This document shows, one piece after another, positions 13,056-25,840 of a stretch of 64,000 nt of DNA. The notes under the pieces are model-generated. The model was given only the letters and a program-made list of their open reading frames with translations. It was not told the DNA's origin and ran no database searches. Position 1 is the first letter of the stretch. Each line of letters opens with the position of its first letter. This stretch comes from Ophiura sarsii (lineage: Eukaryota; Echinodermata; Ophiuroidea; Amphilepidida; Ophiuridae). The position numbers were made by a program, and so were the translations under genes. The DNA is taken from contig CM069453.1 in assembly GCA_035610835.1 (NCBI GenBank), positions 70,992,682-71,056,681 of the forward strand. Direction: 5' to 3'.

Positions 13056-13949
13056 AATCTAAATCTACTAACTTTAGTTTTCCTATACATACAATATAAA
13101 CACCCAGTAGCCAACCATGTATAAGTATACATCTATATTTATGAACCTTTTCGGTTAGGTACATGATCGGATGAATTGATATGGTAGGAATGGTACGTGT
13201 GTGTTTACTAAATGTCATGTAATGCTATCGTCAGTAGACGAAACTGGGTTTACAGTGCATGTAAAGGTTTTCTATTAAAGAAGGGTCAACCATATCGTTC
13301 CATTCTCCGTCTAATACTTAATATTTACAAAAGTGTGTAATATGCAAACTTAACATCGTATTTCTTGTTTATAGTTTGAAATAAGAAAAGATGTGGAACT
13401 GTGGTGGTTCATTTGGAATTAAGCAATACACCAATTAAATAATATGTTGTTTAAGCACTAATGCCTAATACAAATTGCGATTTGGAGTTAGCAAGATATG
13501 AACAGGCTTAAAGTTTAGTCTAGTGAAGATACCAGTACATGAACTTTAATAATGAATAATATTATAAAATTATACGACGGTAACTGGTCCGAATCTTAAT
13601 TTTAAAAAAAGGGTGGGACGCGTTCTCAAACCATTCGGTAGCTTCAGCAACTCTGGGAAATTCAAATTACAATCAATTCAATAAATGAGATGTTCTTGGT
13701 TTTGTGCCGGCTAAACTTGTTCACACTTGGCTATTACAGTTGAAAACCATACACCCCCTATGGAATACATGACCTTAATCTTCCACACAGGGAGTATAGC
13801 ATTCAAATGGAGTCGCCCATGCAGGTTATCCCTTTTGAAATTCTCACTCCCTGCGGAGACGAATAAGACAATATCTTCCATAGAGGGTTCGTGGATTTTA
13901 AATGGAATAGCCCAGTTTCTCTTTATGTACCAAACAAGAAATGCGAATA

Positions 13950-14900
13950 GAAAAAGTGTACTTTAGGTCCCAGATACTGGACTGAACTAGTATCGTCCGA
14001 TACTGGAACACCCAGCATCGTTCGATACTGGTACCAATTCAGTGTTCTAGTATCGGCCGATACTGGTACATATAAAATGTACCAGTATCGGGCGCTACTG
14101 GAACACAATTATGTACCAGTATCGTTCAATACGGGGACAAATCACTACTGTAGCATGTGTACCAGTATCGAACGATACTGGGACATAAAAATGTTCAAGT
14201 ATCGCTCGATACTGGAACACAAGTTCGTGTTCCAGTAGCTCGATACTGGAACACAAGTTCGTAAAATCGTACCAGTATCGAGCGATGCTGGCAAATTTTA
14301 TGTTCTAAACACAACACCAAAAGTAAGTCCCCCCCCCCCCCCCCTAAACAATTCGTCATAACATCGTAAGATAAAACATTTTAACAATAAAATTTAGTTA
14401 GAAATAATCCTATGACTGTTTCCTAAGTGTTGTTTGAAAATGAAAGATGTCCATGACTTCATGGCTGAATGAGCTCAAAAGTAAGACAAAAACTGCCCTT
14501 CTCAAAAGTCACAACTCACTGTGCTAATATTCGAGCCAAGAAGGGGATTTACATGGCTGAATGATCATGAATTGATTACACATTACAGTAATATTCGCTC
14601 AGCCACGGGTACTTTTCCATAAGTGAGAAGCAATTCATAAACTTTTGTGACTTTTGAGAAGGGCAGTTTTTGTCTTCCATTTGAGCTCATTCAGCCATGA
14701 AGTAATGGACATCTTTCATTTTCAAACAACACTTAGGAAAAAGTCATAGGATTATTTCTAACTAAGTTTTATTGGTAAAATGTTTTATCTTACGATGTTA
14801 TGACGAATTGTTTAGGGGGACTTACTTTTGGTGTTGTGTTTAGTATTGACCGATACTGGTATACCAGTATTTATATATAGGACCTACAGTACACTTTTTC
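13950..14900. mobile_element. Foldback element with a cluster of CCAGTATCG/CGATACTGG dyads
   Basis: The terminal inverted repeat is GAAAAAGTGTACTTTAGGTC at the left, and the complement of GGACCTACAGTACACTTTTTC at the right. Internally, about 14305-14515 is the reverse complement of about 14640-14850. Between the left end and the internal arm lie about ten copies of a 20-bp dyad, CCAGTATCGNNCGATACTGG, with varying central bases (13961-14291). Only one or two copies remain on the right. No transposase is seen, so it is non-autonomous. Confidence 0.75.
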
Positions 14901-15540
14901 CGTGAATAATATTAATTACAAAATGCTTTGAAATATCAACTGTTATACTCTTACTTGAGAAACACATGTACAACCACATGACCGGATATCTTTGCCTTAT
15001 TAAGTGTTTATATAAATATTCCTTAGTGTCAAAACAAGCATACTTTCTAGCATGATACTACCCAGCATTGAACACTGAATGACATTTGTACAACGTGTTT
15101 TATTTGTAGCAGAAATGTTGGTATTTTGAATCAATTTTTGACCAGATTCGTCCCGCAAACTGGAATCGTCTACAAATTGATACATTTGGAATCAAGTGTG
15201 TCTTTGAATCCAGTAGGGATGAAATACCTACTTTTGATGGTAGTGCCAAATATTTGCCATGACGATTTTAATGGAAAATCTGATCATCTCTTATTAAGCG
15301 TACACTATAATGTCGTTACAGTATAACTCACGTTCCGATTTTATTGGCGAGAAGTATATATTAATTAAAGGATGATACACGAAAATTACGGTATGATAAC
15401 ACAGGTCTAGTTGTAGCTCAAACATTATAAGAAAAGAATGTATGTTTTGGAAACGACCAAAATAAAGATATGCAACCAATGCATAAAAAACGTTGTCAAA
15501 TACTCACACGGGGTAAAAAATGTTCACGGTCATGGTATTA

Positions 15541-15778
15541 TTAACCATAACCCTATAGGGTTATAGTTAATAATACCATATACCACAAAATACCACGACT
15601 GCGCAAGTTGGTACCCCCCGGCGTGGAAGTTTTTCGATGAATAAATGGACCCAGCCTATATACTTGGCGCAGTATACTGCGCCAAGTAGCCTTAGAATCG
15701 CAAGCCGCTGGTGCTGGAGGTCCGTGGTTCAAATTCCGGAGGGATCGGGGGAGGGGGGAATTTAGGTCAATTGTCCAC
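15541..15778 (+). mobile_element. SINE-like element, family B, copy 1
   Basis: It shares TACCACGACTG, GGTACC-CCCGGCGTGGAAG, GATGAA-AAATGGACCCA and a CGC-rich palindromic stretch with copies at 24027, 34895 and 59663. A tRNA-like part ends in GGAGGTCCGTGGTTCAAATT (B-box-like). The left flank TTAACCATAACCCTA is palindromic with the following TAGGGTTATAGTTAA. Confidence 0.6.
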
Positions 15779-15820
15779 GGTGAAAAAAGATTAATACTTA
15801 TTGACAAAAAGTTAAATAAG

Positions 15821-15925
15821 ATCATTCTTACCGATTATAATCTTACAAGAATAATTCTTACCGATTATAATCTTACAAGAATAATTCTTACCGAAAGAAA
15901 AGCTCACGGGAATAATTCTTACCGA
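15821..15925. repeat. Short 30-bp tandem array with ATTCTTACC core
   Basis: ATTCTTACC occurs at 15824, 15854, 15884 and 15914, exactly 30 bp apart. The spacer (GATTATAATCTTACAAGAAT) differs completely from the spacer of the array at 8731-9137, although core and period are the same. Confidence 0.8.
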
Positions 15926-16791
15926 ACTTGGAGTGCATACACGAAATTCTTTTAACCACGCGGTTTTTATCGTTGTAAATTTACATCGTAAAATATGTTG
16001 TCATATTTGAAATCAATAAAATTTAATCTTTTTGTAATTGAGTGCAATTCCGTGCGATGTGATAATATGAACGATTGCCTGCCTGCCTACGGCATTTTCA
16101 GGCTGTGTATTTTCATTAGTAAAACATTTTTACTAGGCTATGCATAATGTCACCATCAGTAATACACATAAGTGAAATGAATGTTAAAATCGACTTGGTA
16201 ATGGCAAGTACTCTCGTGGTATTTATTATTATAATTTCATCGTCAACATATGCTTGCTATTATTACATTACTCGGTGGATGCTCTTCTATAAGACGGCGA
16301 CGATAATAATGATAATTATGTCGTCTGCTAGACTGACTCGCTCACACAATCCCTCTATCATGTCTACGGTAGCCATCTTTATAACAAAAAGGGGGATCGA
16401 ATGTGCGTAAGTGTTGAAGACAAGAGAGAATTTATTCTAGTCGTCTGCTCAAAAATTAAAATTGATCTGTTTCGTTGCAGTTCACTGGGTTCTATTAATT
16501 AGGCAAATCATCAGGGGCTGGGTTTGGTTAATCGTAAGCGGCGGGAAGAGAAGTTTAATGAGCTTCTAGTTTTTAAATTAAGTCTTGTTGATACGTTTAG
16601 AGTTGGCTTTGAATACAGTGCGCAATAATATACACAGAGTACTAATAGGGTGGTACGTATGATTTATTAAACATACGAGTTTATTCATTCTTTTCAATCT
16701 GTATAGTAAGTTAAGAAAATGATCCCCTCATAATTTCCCTGGGTTATGAGATAACAGTTATAGCATGATATAGGATGACAGTATTCCATTT
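15926..16791. other. Intron 1, unique sequence before the doubled block
   Basis: There is no feature beyond AT-rich intronic sequence. The doubled block begins at 16792 (CCAAGCGCG). Confidence 0.5.
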
Positions 16792-17584
16792 CCAAGCGCG
16801 TTTTTAATCATAATATTAATACCACCAAAGTATTGTCGTCTGGTCTGTAGTTTTGAGTATCCCTTCCAGAAAAATGGATTGTATATTGGTCCAGGCTGCA
16901 TATCGATGCCTTTTTGTATCAGAATGTATACTTATAGATAGATAATTTTACCCTAATTGTGAAGGGAAAAGCCCTAAGGCGACGACCCCCCCAGTCAATA
17001 TTTGATTTATATACCAAATATATAGATTGTTGTCATTTGATTGGTTAAAAGAATATTTTCTATCAACATCTTCTCCTTAGGCCAACCAAAGTTTCATGAA
17101 ATGAAGGTACACGAGACCAAACCTTCACCGTTCTGTTGCCCAAAATAGAATCGGACAAAAATATTGATTTCCGAATTTGGAAGCTTTGTGACTGTAAATT
17201 TGTATAATATTCTTACCGTAGTGATTCTAACAGGATTTCACTTGACAATTTGCATTTTAAGGCTATAGCGGAATCCATCATATCTTTGATACCTTCTTTA
17301 TTAACAAAGGCAACAAGAGCTGTTTGTTTTAGTCATCTTAAAACGGTACAACAATGCGAAACTGATCATGGAAAAGTGTAAACAAAATCTTCAGCAGACC
17401 GGCGAATTCAGACGAAAGTTTACGCGAAATGTCAAAGGTCAGCATCACCACATAAATACAGGGTGTTCAAAACGAAATTGTTCGCCGTATTATTATGTTT
17501 CGTCAATCGGGGCGATTCGGATGTTTCAAACGGGTTGCGGACCCTGTCGCAGAATGTGAATCGCTTGATTCGCGAACCATGGGG

Positions 17585-17663
17585 TGTGACGTCATCAAAA
17601 AAGACTATGCCCCGGGCATAGTCGCGACTATGCCCGGGCATAGTTGTTTTTCATGACGTCACA
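17585..17663. repeat. Nested palindrome with TGACGTCA at both ends (second copy at 28448)
   Basis: TGTGACGTCAT at 17585-17595 and its inverse at 17653-17663 enclose a double palindrome at 17604-17644: ACTATGCCCCGGGCATAGT, CGCG, ACTATGCCCGGGCATAGT. TGACGTCA is the perfect CREB/ATF site. Whether it works as one here is unknown. A small TIR element is an alternative reading. Confidence 0.75.
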
Positions 17664-19297
17664 TTGAAATTGAAGGCATAGCTTGATTATCCCCTCACTT
17701 TTAACCAATCAAATGACAGGAATCTATGTATGCGGTATATAATATAGAATACTAATTAAATCGCTGAATTCCTGTTTAATACAGAGAAATACGTAGACTT
17801 GCTGCATTTTAGTCATCGTCCGTCTAAAGAAATTGGATGCATTTTTGCTTATATTTTCCCCAAAGCAAGTTTCTAATTTCAATATTGTTCAATGTTCTTG
17901 TAAGTTAAATTATCTCTTTTAGTTTGACTCGATTTAGTCAAGTGTGAAACTGTAAGGTTCTAGATAACAAATATTCTAGAAACACCAAGCTGGAGGACCA
18001 CTGGAGTTCTCTACGATGCTTATTCCTTCAACAATTGCTGATCAAAGACTCTTCATTTTCACTCTGTCAGTATATAAAATTGGATGTATTAGAATAAGTA
18101 TCAAATCAAATTGATCATCTTATGGAAAATGTATATATGTGTGTGATGATTTCGAGGTCTTAAACCGACACACCCCTTTGTAAATATGCACTTACACCAC
18201 TCGCTTTTATAGCTTCTTCTATTGATACGAGTTGCCATCCCCTTCTGATTGTTTCCGTGGTGTTTTTCATTCCCCTTGCTTGTCAATTTACCTGAGGTAA
18301 CAGTAGCTGCGTTCCACATTCCAGATAGCTATCTCATGGTTACGATCCACGAGTTCAAAGAACTCGGTAGGCTTTATGCTTGACTTTCGATTTGCACTTC
18401 TATGCCATTTCGTATCCCTGCCTCTAGAACTTCTATTCTGTACTGGAGCTATCTATTATCGTGATACTGATAGAAATGAAACTTAGTATAAAAAAAGTGG
18501 AAATACATTCTGTGATTTGTTAAATGGTAGAAGACATCGAGAGTGTCAATAGTAAAACCGGGGGTATCATAGTTGTACAATACCTCTTCCTCTTCCCCTC
18601 CCTCCCCTCCCCTCTCCAGTGCCCAGGTCCCCATCAGCATCGTAAATGACCGCGTCAACATACCGGATCTAATGTACTACCCTTATGTTGTAAAAGGTAT
18701 CATAGTGTATAACATAACAACAAATGTTCTCAAATTATGTACCGATTAGCAGATATCGCTGGATATTGCGATATTTCGTTACAGCACAACGGTACCTTGT
18801 CGGCATTGGTTAAGCGTAAAACAATATCAGATTGGAAATGGAATAAGGCGATACACACACCGCACACATTGAATCTCCATCTCCGTTCATCAAGGTAGTA
18901 TCAAGTGTGTTGTCAAGGCATGCAATTCTTCCTGACAGTTATCGCACAGTGGGCGACATATTTTTCTCGAAATCAAAATGCAATCAAAAACTGTACCAAC
19001 GTCATAGGTATTTCACAATTCTCATTATTTTTATTACATGTTAGAATATTATTCAGTGTCTGTTTATAGCTAGGAATTACTCGTACACCAATCTGTTGTC
19101 GTTGATAAAAGTTGGTCTTGTATACTCTTCTCATATTCTTCTGGGAAGAATTTTGAGGTTTTTATTTTCTTAATTACGCCGACTGTTCATTTATTAGTGA
19201 ACGTATACTATTTGTCATTAACTTTAGACGAGAAAGAAAATAAAAGTGATAAATATATTTGAAAAGTAGTTAATTTGGCTATAAAAGTTTTTCTGTA

Positions 19298-19396
19298 GGT
19301 AAGAATCATATTTTTAAGAAGTCTTTCGGTAAGAATTTAAAGGTCAAGTTTCTTCGGTCGGAATTATTTGCGAAATTCTCATGTTGGTAAGAATTG
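19298..19396. repeat. GGTAAGAAT cluster at about 30-bp spacing (second copy at 30161)
   Basis: GGTAAGAAT starts at 19298, 19328 and 19386, with a degenerate GGTCGGAAT at 19356. The spacers are unrelated. This is the same core and spacing as the arrays at 8731 and 15821, in the opposite orientation. Confidence 0.65.
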
Positions 19397-20892
19397 TTGA
19401 TTATTTTGTCTATCTATTAAACATGGCTTAAAATCATGTCTAAAGAATGCAAGTGAAAGGAAAAACTGATATTGAATGGTCATGCAGTTTATCATTTTAG
19501 CCACATCTATAACCAAAATTCTCACTAAGTAGGAATACAAATGTGTTAACATCCCTGCTTAACGATTTGAACACTTAATTTGATCTCATTGTTAATATAT
19601 CATGTGTTCATATTTACTTCTGTATTTCCAATTCTCATAACGTCAATTCTGATCGCCATCAAAACGTAGTCTTTATCACATTAGTAGTTTGGCCGAGGGC
19701 CAAAAACCACGCCAATTAATTAAGTCGGTTGAGCAAGCAGTTTGGATGATGTTAGTAGCCCGAAAACATACGGTACAGAATGTACGGGGTGGGGTACCTA
19801 TCGTAATAAATATGAACGATCACCAGTTCAATTTTGGGGGAAATGGCCGTTTATTATGAAAATTGCTATATTCAAAAACCTAATACAATTCAGGCATTGA
19901 GTACACACTGAGTTGTTCGTGTTTATCATGACATGTAGAATTCATATAAAGTCAATGAGTGTTTTTTGCTTTTACAAATTTAGTCCAAATTAGTCGCGAC
20001 ACTCTTAATTTGTTCACTGCAATCTTCCTTTATGTCACTTCAACAACAACAAATGATAAGATTAGTTAAGCTTCAAAATTGGAAAGTTTGTTTGACATCA
20101 CAAATAAAATTTCCGTGGGATGATATATAGTCTTCATGCACATTTTTAGATATTATGTAGTTGCAGCAGACGACTTTATATTTTTAATTGGATGAATTAG
20201 AGGAAAGGACATTCACCTGACTCTCTTTGCAATAAGGAAACATTTGAATTTGAATAAATTAGATGCAGAAAACATGATGCTTTGGAATCATTAAACCATA
20301 CAGAAGCAATATTGCGTGTAGCGAACAGATGTTATGCTTTTCAAAATGCCACTGCATATTTTTACCACGTAAATATATATAGAGTGACGTTTATTATTAA
20401 CGTTATTATCATGCTTTTATAGTGCCTGTATATTAAATACTGTGATCTTTTGTATCTAAAAACTTGTTGGTCAATTAATTCTAACACTCTTTAATGAATA
20501 TTATTGAGATTTTTCTGTGCTTTTCACATGTCACACATAGCACACCATCATTAATGCTTGTTTGTCCTTAGGGGGAAGGGTCTCTAAACTAGCACTGTAG
20601 TGCACTATAATTATAGTCTATTTGGCCATCACATCAGTAACGTAACTGCGTCATTGCGTCATTCTATACTAATTGCAGCACATGACTCGCGCGCCTACGC
20701 CTACTCGAGGCGCTGGCGTATACACACGAGCGTTGAAGGCCCCACACCACCAAATCAGTTCCCTATTGCTTTGTGTGGTTAAGAGGTCGAGTTTGTGTTC
20801 ATTTTCTTCACCTTTAGAGCAAACTGGTTCATTCAAATCATTGTTTTTATTGAAGATCTAGATGTCTTCTGCTTCAAAACAATCACTTTTGT

Positions 20893-20973
20893 GGGGGGGG
20901 GGGGGGGGTGGGGGGGGGGGGGGTGGGGGGGTGGGGGGGGGGTGGGGGTGGGGGGGGGGGGGGGGGGGGGGGG
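20893..20973. repeat. Long G tract broken by single T (second copy at 31756)
   Basis: About 80 bases of G runs interrupted by single T bases. It has strong G-quadruplex potential on the + strand, which is the transcribed-RNA sense for this gene. The length is unreliable because such tracts are prone to sequencing error. It creates false Gly/Trp-rich frames. Confidence 0.85.
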
Positions 20974-22178
20974 TAACCAGCATTTTTTCCCGCTACGGGC
21001 CAATGAAATCTATCTTAGGTACGACAGACTGCCTTCATCCTAAGATCAGAGATTCTAGCTCTAAATTGGTGGAAACAGTGAAATCGTGTACAATGATACC
21101 ATTCAAGAAAAAGCTAGAGATTTTGGGCCTGATGTGGAGGAAATAACCTACATATGCACAATTATGAAACATTTAGGTACATTTACAGCATTGATTACCT
21201 TTTCTGAGATGTAAAATTTAGACATGGTGGGGTCAATCTTAACTTCAAACACTGCCGTGTAATATCAGAATGCAAAATATGATTTGGTGTTGTGTACTCT
21301 GAAAGACAAAAGATACATACGCGTGCGTTAAGTTACGTCACTGTCCAGAGGAGGCCAAATAGAGAATTATAGATTACACTATTAAAATCCACAGTTAAAA
21401 ACGGTGTATTATATATTCTACCATACAATGCCGGCTTTATTCAATTGCCTGTCAACTAAAATAACCAGACATTACAATTCCAGTATTAGGTATAATATCC
21501 TCAAATGTGTCTTCCATTCGGAACTGATAAGGTAGCATTTTACCAGTGACTAACTGTCACTGATTTTACTCACGTTCTGCCTTGTACTTTATACTGAATT
21601 GCCCGTAACTGTACGATGAATGAACTCCTTAATCAATATGGTGTAAACGTTAAATATACACAATCGTACAAATGTATATGATATGATTTGAGAATATTTC
21701 CGTGTTCATGTTTTAAGATACCTTACTCTTAAATTATAGGAATGTATCCATACTCAATTTTCTACACACATGCGCTTTGAAATACAACCAGTTTATGTGT
21801 CTGTTTTGTATGTTGGTATATGATCAACCCATAATGATCTTTGGATCATAAATTCATTAAGATGATCTAAGATGAATGAAACATTGGTTCTTACTGACAT
21901 CAAGTAACCTTACACCTTACCACCAACAGGGTTAATGTAAAGCGAGATAGACGTAGTACACGGTTTCATGTATAAAGGTTGACTCATCATTTATGTATTA
22001 GGCCTACTACGGTTTCATGTAAGGAACGTGCCATTATGGAACGTTATATATACAACGACATAATAATATTGTCTTGCAAAGGGTTCATGTTCCTTCTTTT
22101 TCAAATGATTTTATCATTTTTATGTGAGGTATGGATTCCCTTTTTAAAATCATCTATTCCATCGTTATATTTTAAAGC

Positions 22179-22199
22179 ATGACGTAATCATTACGTCAT
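22179..22199. repeat. 21-bp palindrome containing two TGACGTAA half-sites (second copy at 33042)
   Basis: ATGACGTAAT and ATTACGTCAT are arranged as a perfect palindrome around a central C. TGACGTAA resembles bZIP (CREB/ATF/PAR) binding sites. There is no evidence of function. Confidence 0.6.
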
Positions 22200-23130
22200 T
22201 ACAACGCCGCAATACTCGAAAACGTTTTGAATATTTGCAACTAGTTCATATACCTTTTTTTTATTAGTTATTGATGTTTCTTGTTTTCTGTGTTTCATTT
22301 CAAAATATAACCTTTGTCGTCTTTAATATTTGAACTCTATTCTTTTATCTCCAAATATCTGGTTTTCTTTTAGAGACCGATTTTTGACATATCTTATATT
22401 TGCACATACAACAAAATACATGATTTTCCACCGATCTATGTCATTTTTGGATCGCTAATACAGCTGGTTTACGGTTATTTTTATTGTTTCAGATGAAAAG
22501 GTGACGAATTCCACGGGTTGTTAATTTAAACTGACTCACTCATTTTTGTCGCTCTGATGATAATTCTATACTTTTTATTCAAATGTCGGCATAATTCCGT
22601 AATACCCTCCAGTCCACGCCCTATATTATAATACACTTTATAATTCCGTAAAACGTAGAGTATGACGGGTATAATGTAAAGGGTATAATGTAAAGGGTAG
22701 TACATAATTCCCAAAATGCCGAGCAAAATATATAAGCCAATTTATACCAGCTATCACTCTTAGAGTCATTTTATTCTTATATTCACGGCGATAAACTGTA
22801 TACGAAAACATCGAAATGGGTTTTACAAATGGTTCCTATCTACCTCTCTTGCGACTATTTTTAGTCGCCAAGATTTGAAAATATGTACATGCTTCGCAGC
22901 CTCATTTCGTAGGTATGACGTTATAGTTCTAAAAATCGGTGAATATGATAAGCGTATATCCCCTCACCCTGAGCCACATGTTGTATCCTTATGAACGGAG
23001 CGAGTGGAGCTTCATAACAGCGGGTTCAGGGCCCGCATTGTCGAGATTTGAGGTTTTAGGCATTTTTAAGTCAAAGATTCAGCATTCTGAAGCAGTAATT
23101 CTGGCATTTTCTCACATGCTTTCCTATACA

Positions 23131-23640
23131 GGCTGTCCGAAAATGATTAGTACCCATCGATGTCCAAAGTTCAATCATTTTTGTCATCATCAAATCGATG
23201 GGATTAGGTCCGTTGTTTTTACATCATCTTTGTCATACTGTACTATTTCATTAGAATTTTAGATCATGAACATCAGATTTATCAGACTCAATATACACTC
23301 CATTATGTGAAACATGGTGATTTCACCTTTTGATAAAGTGTTAAAAATTGAGTGTGCTATTACAGCTTGTTTGAAAGAAACTTGTGTATAGGCTGTCCAA
23401 AATGATTAGTATCCATCGATACCCAAAGTTCAATAATTTTTTTCATCATCAAATCAATGAGATTAGATCCGTTGTTTTTCTGTCATATATGCTATACTAT
23501 ACCCTTTCATTAGAATTTTAGATCATGAATATCGAACTTATTTTAATGAAGTTACACTCCATTGAGTAAGACATGGTGATTTCACCTTTTTGGCAAAGTG
23601 CAAACAAATGTGTTTTTAAGCTTGTTTGAAAAAAACTAAT
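23131..23640. repeat. Tandem duplication of about 260 bp (second copy 33994-34515)
   Basis: GGCTGTCC-AAAATGATTAGTA begins at 23131 and again at 23391. The two units align throughout with moderate divergence (CATTAGAATTTTAGATCATG and CATGGTGATTTCACCTTTT in both). TATAGGCTGTCC-AAAA resembles ends seen in DNA transposons, but no inverted terminus was found. Confidence 0.75.
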
Positions 23641-24026
23641 ACATTCTCGTAATCTCTTGTCTGCTAATATCTTTGGTTCCTTTCTAATTTAAATTGCTGT
23701 TGTATCATATTGTTGTCAAAACCATATACTTCTTCATTTTGATTCAATTTGAAAAGTGAAAATGGGTCGTCACGCATGAGTGACCCCAAGCTTTGTTTCT
23801 ATAATGGGCTAGTTTTGAGGCTAAACTTGAGGAACATTTAAACAGGTAAAGACGGGGTGGGGTCATGGGTTATTAGCAGTGCCTTAGACTTCTTTTTCAT
23901 ATTGAGGATGCAATTTCTTACAAACTTGCTAAAATGATATAGTCCCTTAGTGTTTAACCTCACGAAATCAATTCTCCAATGTGAAAATGAAATCTAAGCC
24001 ACTGGTGATTCACCAAATACCACTCA

Positions 24027-24235
24027 TTAACCCTAACTCTACTACACCACACGGCAACTGTGCGGAAAAAAATGTTTTTATACCCGGCGTGCAGGTTTTT
24101 GGGGTACAAAACGGACCCAGGCTATATAGCGAGGCGAATATACACTCGCCGAGTGTCGACTGGCAGCGTCGGTGTACTAGGATCTGGGTTGGGGTGCTGG
24201 AGGTCCGTGGTCCGTGGGGGGTCTTACTTTTTTTG
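24027..24235 (+). mobile_element. SINE-like element, family B, copy 2a
   Basis: It starts with TTAACCCTAACTCTAC, then CCCGGCGTGCAGG and CGGACCCAGGCTATATAG, and ends with a tRNA-like part (GATCTGGGTTGGGGTGCTGG, AGGTCCGTGG). Five bases of the A-box-like TAGTGGCTAGGAT are missing compared with its double at 34895. Confidence 0.55.
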
Positions 24236-24460
24236 ACCCCTTATATGCCTATAGTAAAGTATTAAAGGTGCAAAAAAACTGAGTTACAGGAAAATTGAGG
24301 GCGCACTCCAATACGTATATCTCAGTGCCCCTTGAAATAGCAACGATCCTTTATTTACGATACATGCGCTAGAGTCCGCGATGTCTCATATCATTTTGAA
24401 TTTAAGTAATTATTCATTGGCATTTTATATGTCGTGATCGCAATTTGAAACGAAAACATA

Positions 24461-24788
24461 AGGGGGCTGGCATTTTCTTCGGAAGGGGGGGGGGGGGTCC
24501 CAAAAATGTGGATAGACCCAGACAATTTTTTCATGACCCCCCCTATCCAAGAGCTGCATATTTTTATGACCCCCCCCCCTACCAATACAGTCCATTATTT
24601 TGTGACCCCCCCCCCCCCCCCCAACACACATTTCAGAAAGCATGCTTTGATAAATTTGTGACCCCCCCCCATTTTCAATGAAATAATTTTTATGACCCCC
24701 CCTGTTTTCATGTCAAAAAAACTATGACCCCCCCCCCCCAGTGTATTTGGGACCCCCCTCCCCCTTCCGAAGAAAATGCCAGCCCCCT
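24461..24788. mobile_element. G/C-run foldback element (second copy 35333-35659)
   Basis: The left end AGGGGGCTGGCATTTTCTTC, then GGAAGGGGG, is inverted at the right end (CCCCCTTCCGAAGAAAATGC, CAGCCCCCT). The interior is a run of TTTTATGACCCCCC-like units. It is non-coding and its poly-C lengths differ between the two assembled copies. Confidence 0.75.
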
Positions 24789-25840
24789 AAATATCCCACA
24801 TAAAGCATTACCCTTTTGATTGGTATGCTTGTACTAATAACTCGAAGGTTTTTGTAGAGTCGTATCACATCCTTGATAGATTTGATAGATGAATTTGATA
24901 GAATGTTATTGTTAGCTGTTTGGTGAAAGCATTCCGTCTTTGTTAACACGATTTCAAAAGGATTGCAAGCACATAGGCTACATCACAATTGTCAAAATCC
25001 AAATTTACAAAACAATCGTGATGAAATACGCTGTAGGCCTACAGGCTCTCTGTTGTTGCTTAGCACGAATTACAGACTTTCTTCTGAAGTTGAAGAATGT
25101 GTGTAAATAGTCGGGCAATAGGCCTATGATACAAAACTTTGATGTAAAAACATAATAGTCCAAACATCACGAAACGTGGATATTCACGAATCACGGGTGA
25201 TTACAAAGTGTTTTCTAAATTAAATGTAGGCTGATGAGTTCGGCACACTCTCAGAATAATGTCAAGACGGACCTTTACGGACTAGTTAGTAAACTATATT
25301 TCACTTTGCCTACATGGGGTTAAGCCCCTGTATGAACTGATTTTCTGTGCTGATCTATATACATCATGTGTTTTGGTCAGGTAAAGTTATTTTAGACCGT
25401 GCTCCCATTTTGCTATAGCGAATTCAGAATATCTTGGAACACTGTCCTTTCTGCAGGTGTTTCAATACAACTGAAATGTACTATAGATATACATAGGCCT
25501 ATAAAGTACATTGAGTAAGCTACCACACACTATAATAAGGGTATGCTCTGCGGCACGTTCCAACCTTATGTGTGTGACACTGTTGATTTCCGTGCACATA
25601 GATTCCACAGTATTGCTCGGTCTCCACAGTCAAGAATATGTGCTTTTTCGAAGACGTTCGTTTCAAGTTTCAGCTTTTACTGAAAAGAGTAGAGGATAAA
25701 GGACATGTCACCTTCCGCAGATGATACATACCGTACTTACTAGCATTTAGCATATGGCTATTTGTAAAGTAACCAAACAAGATAAATCTATCTATGAATA
25801 TTTTGCTAATGCCTGTTATTTTGTTTTTCAAATATTTCTT

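Noticed and set aside
20795..21146. Glycine-rich open frames at the G tract (and doubles at 31658-32009)
   Set aside because: Gly/Trp runs come from poly-G with single T. Flanking residues show no family.
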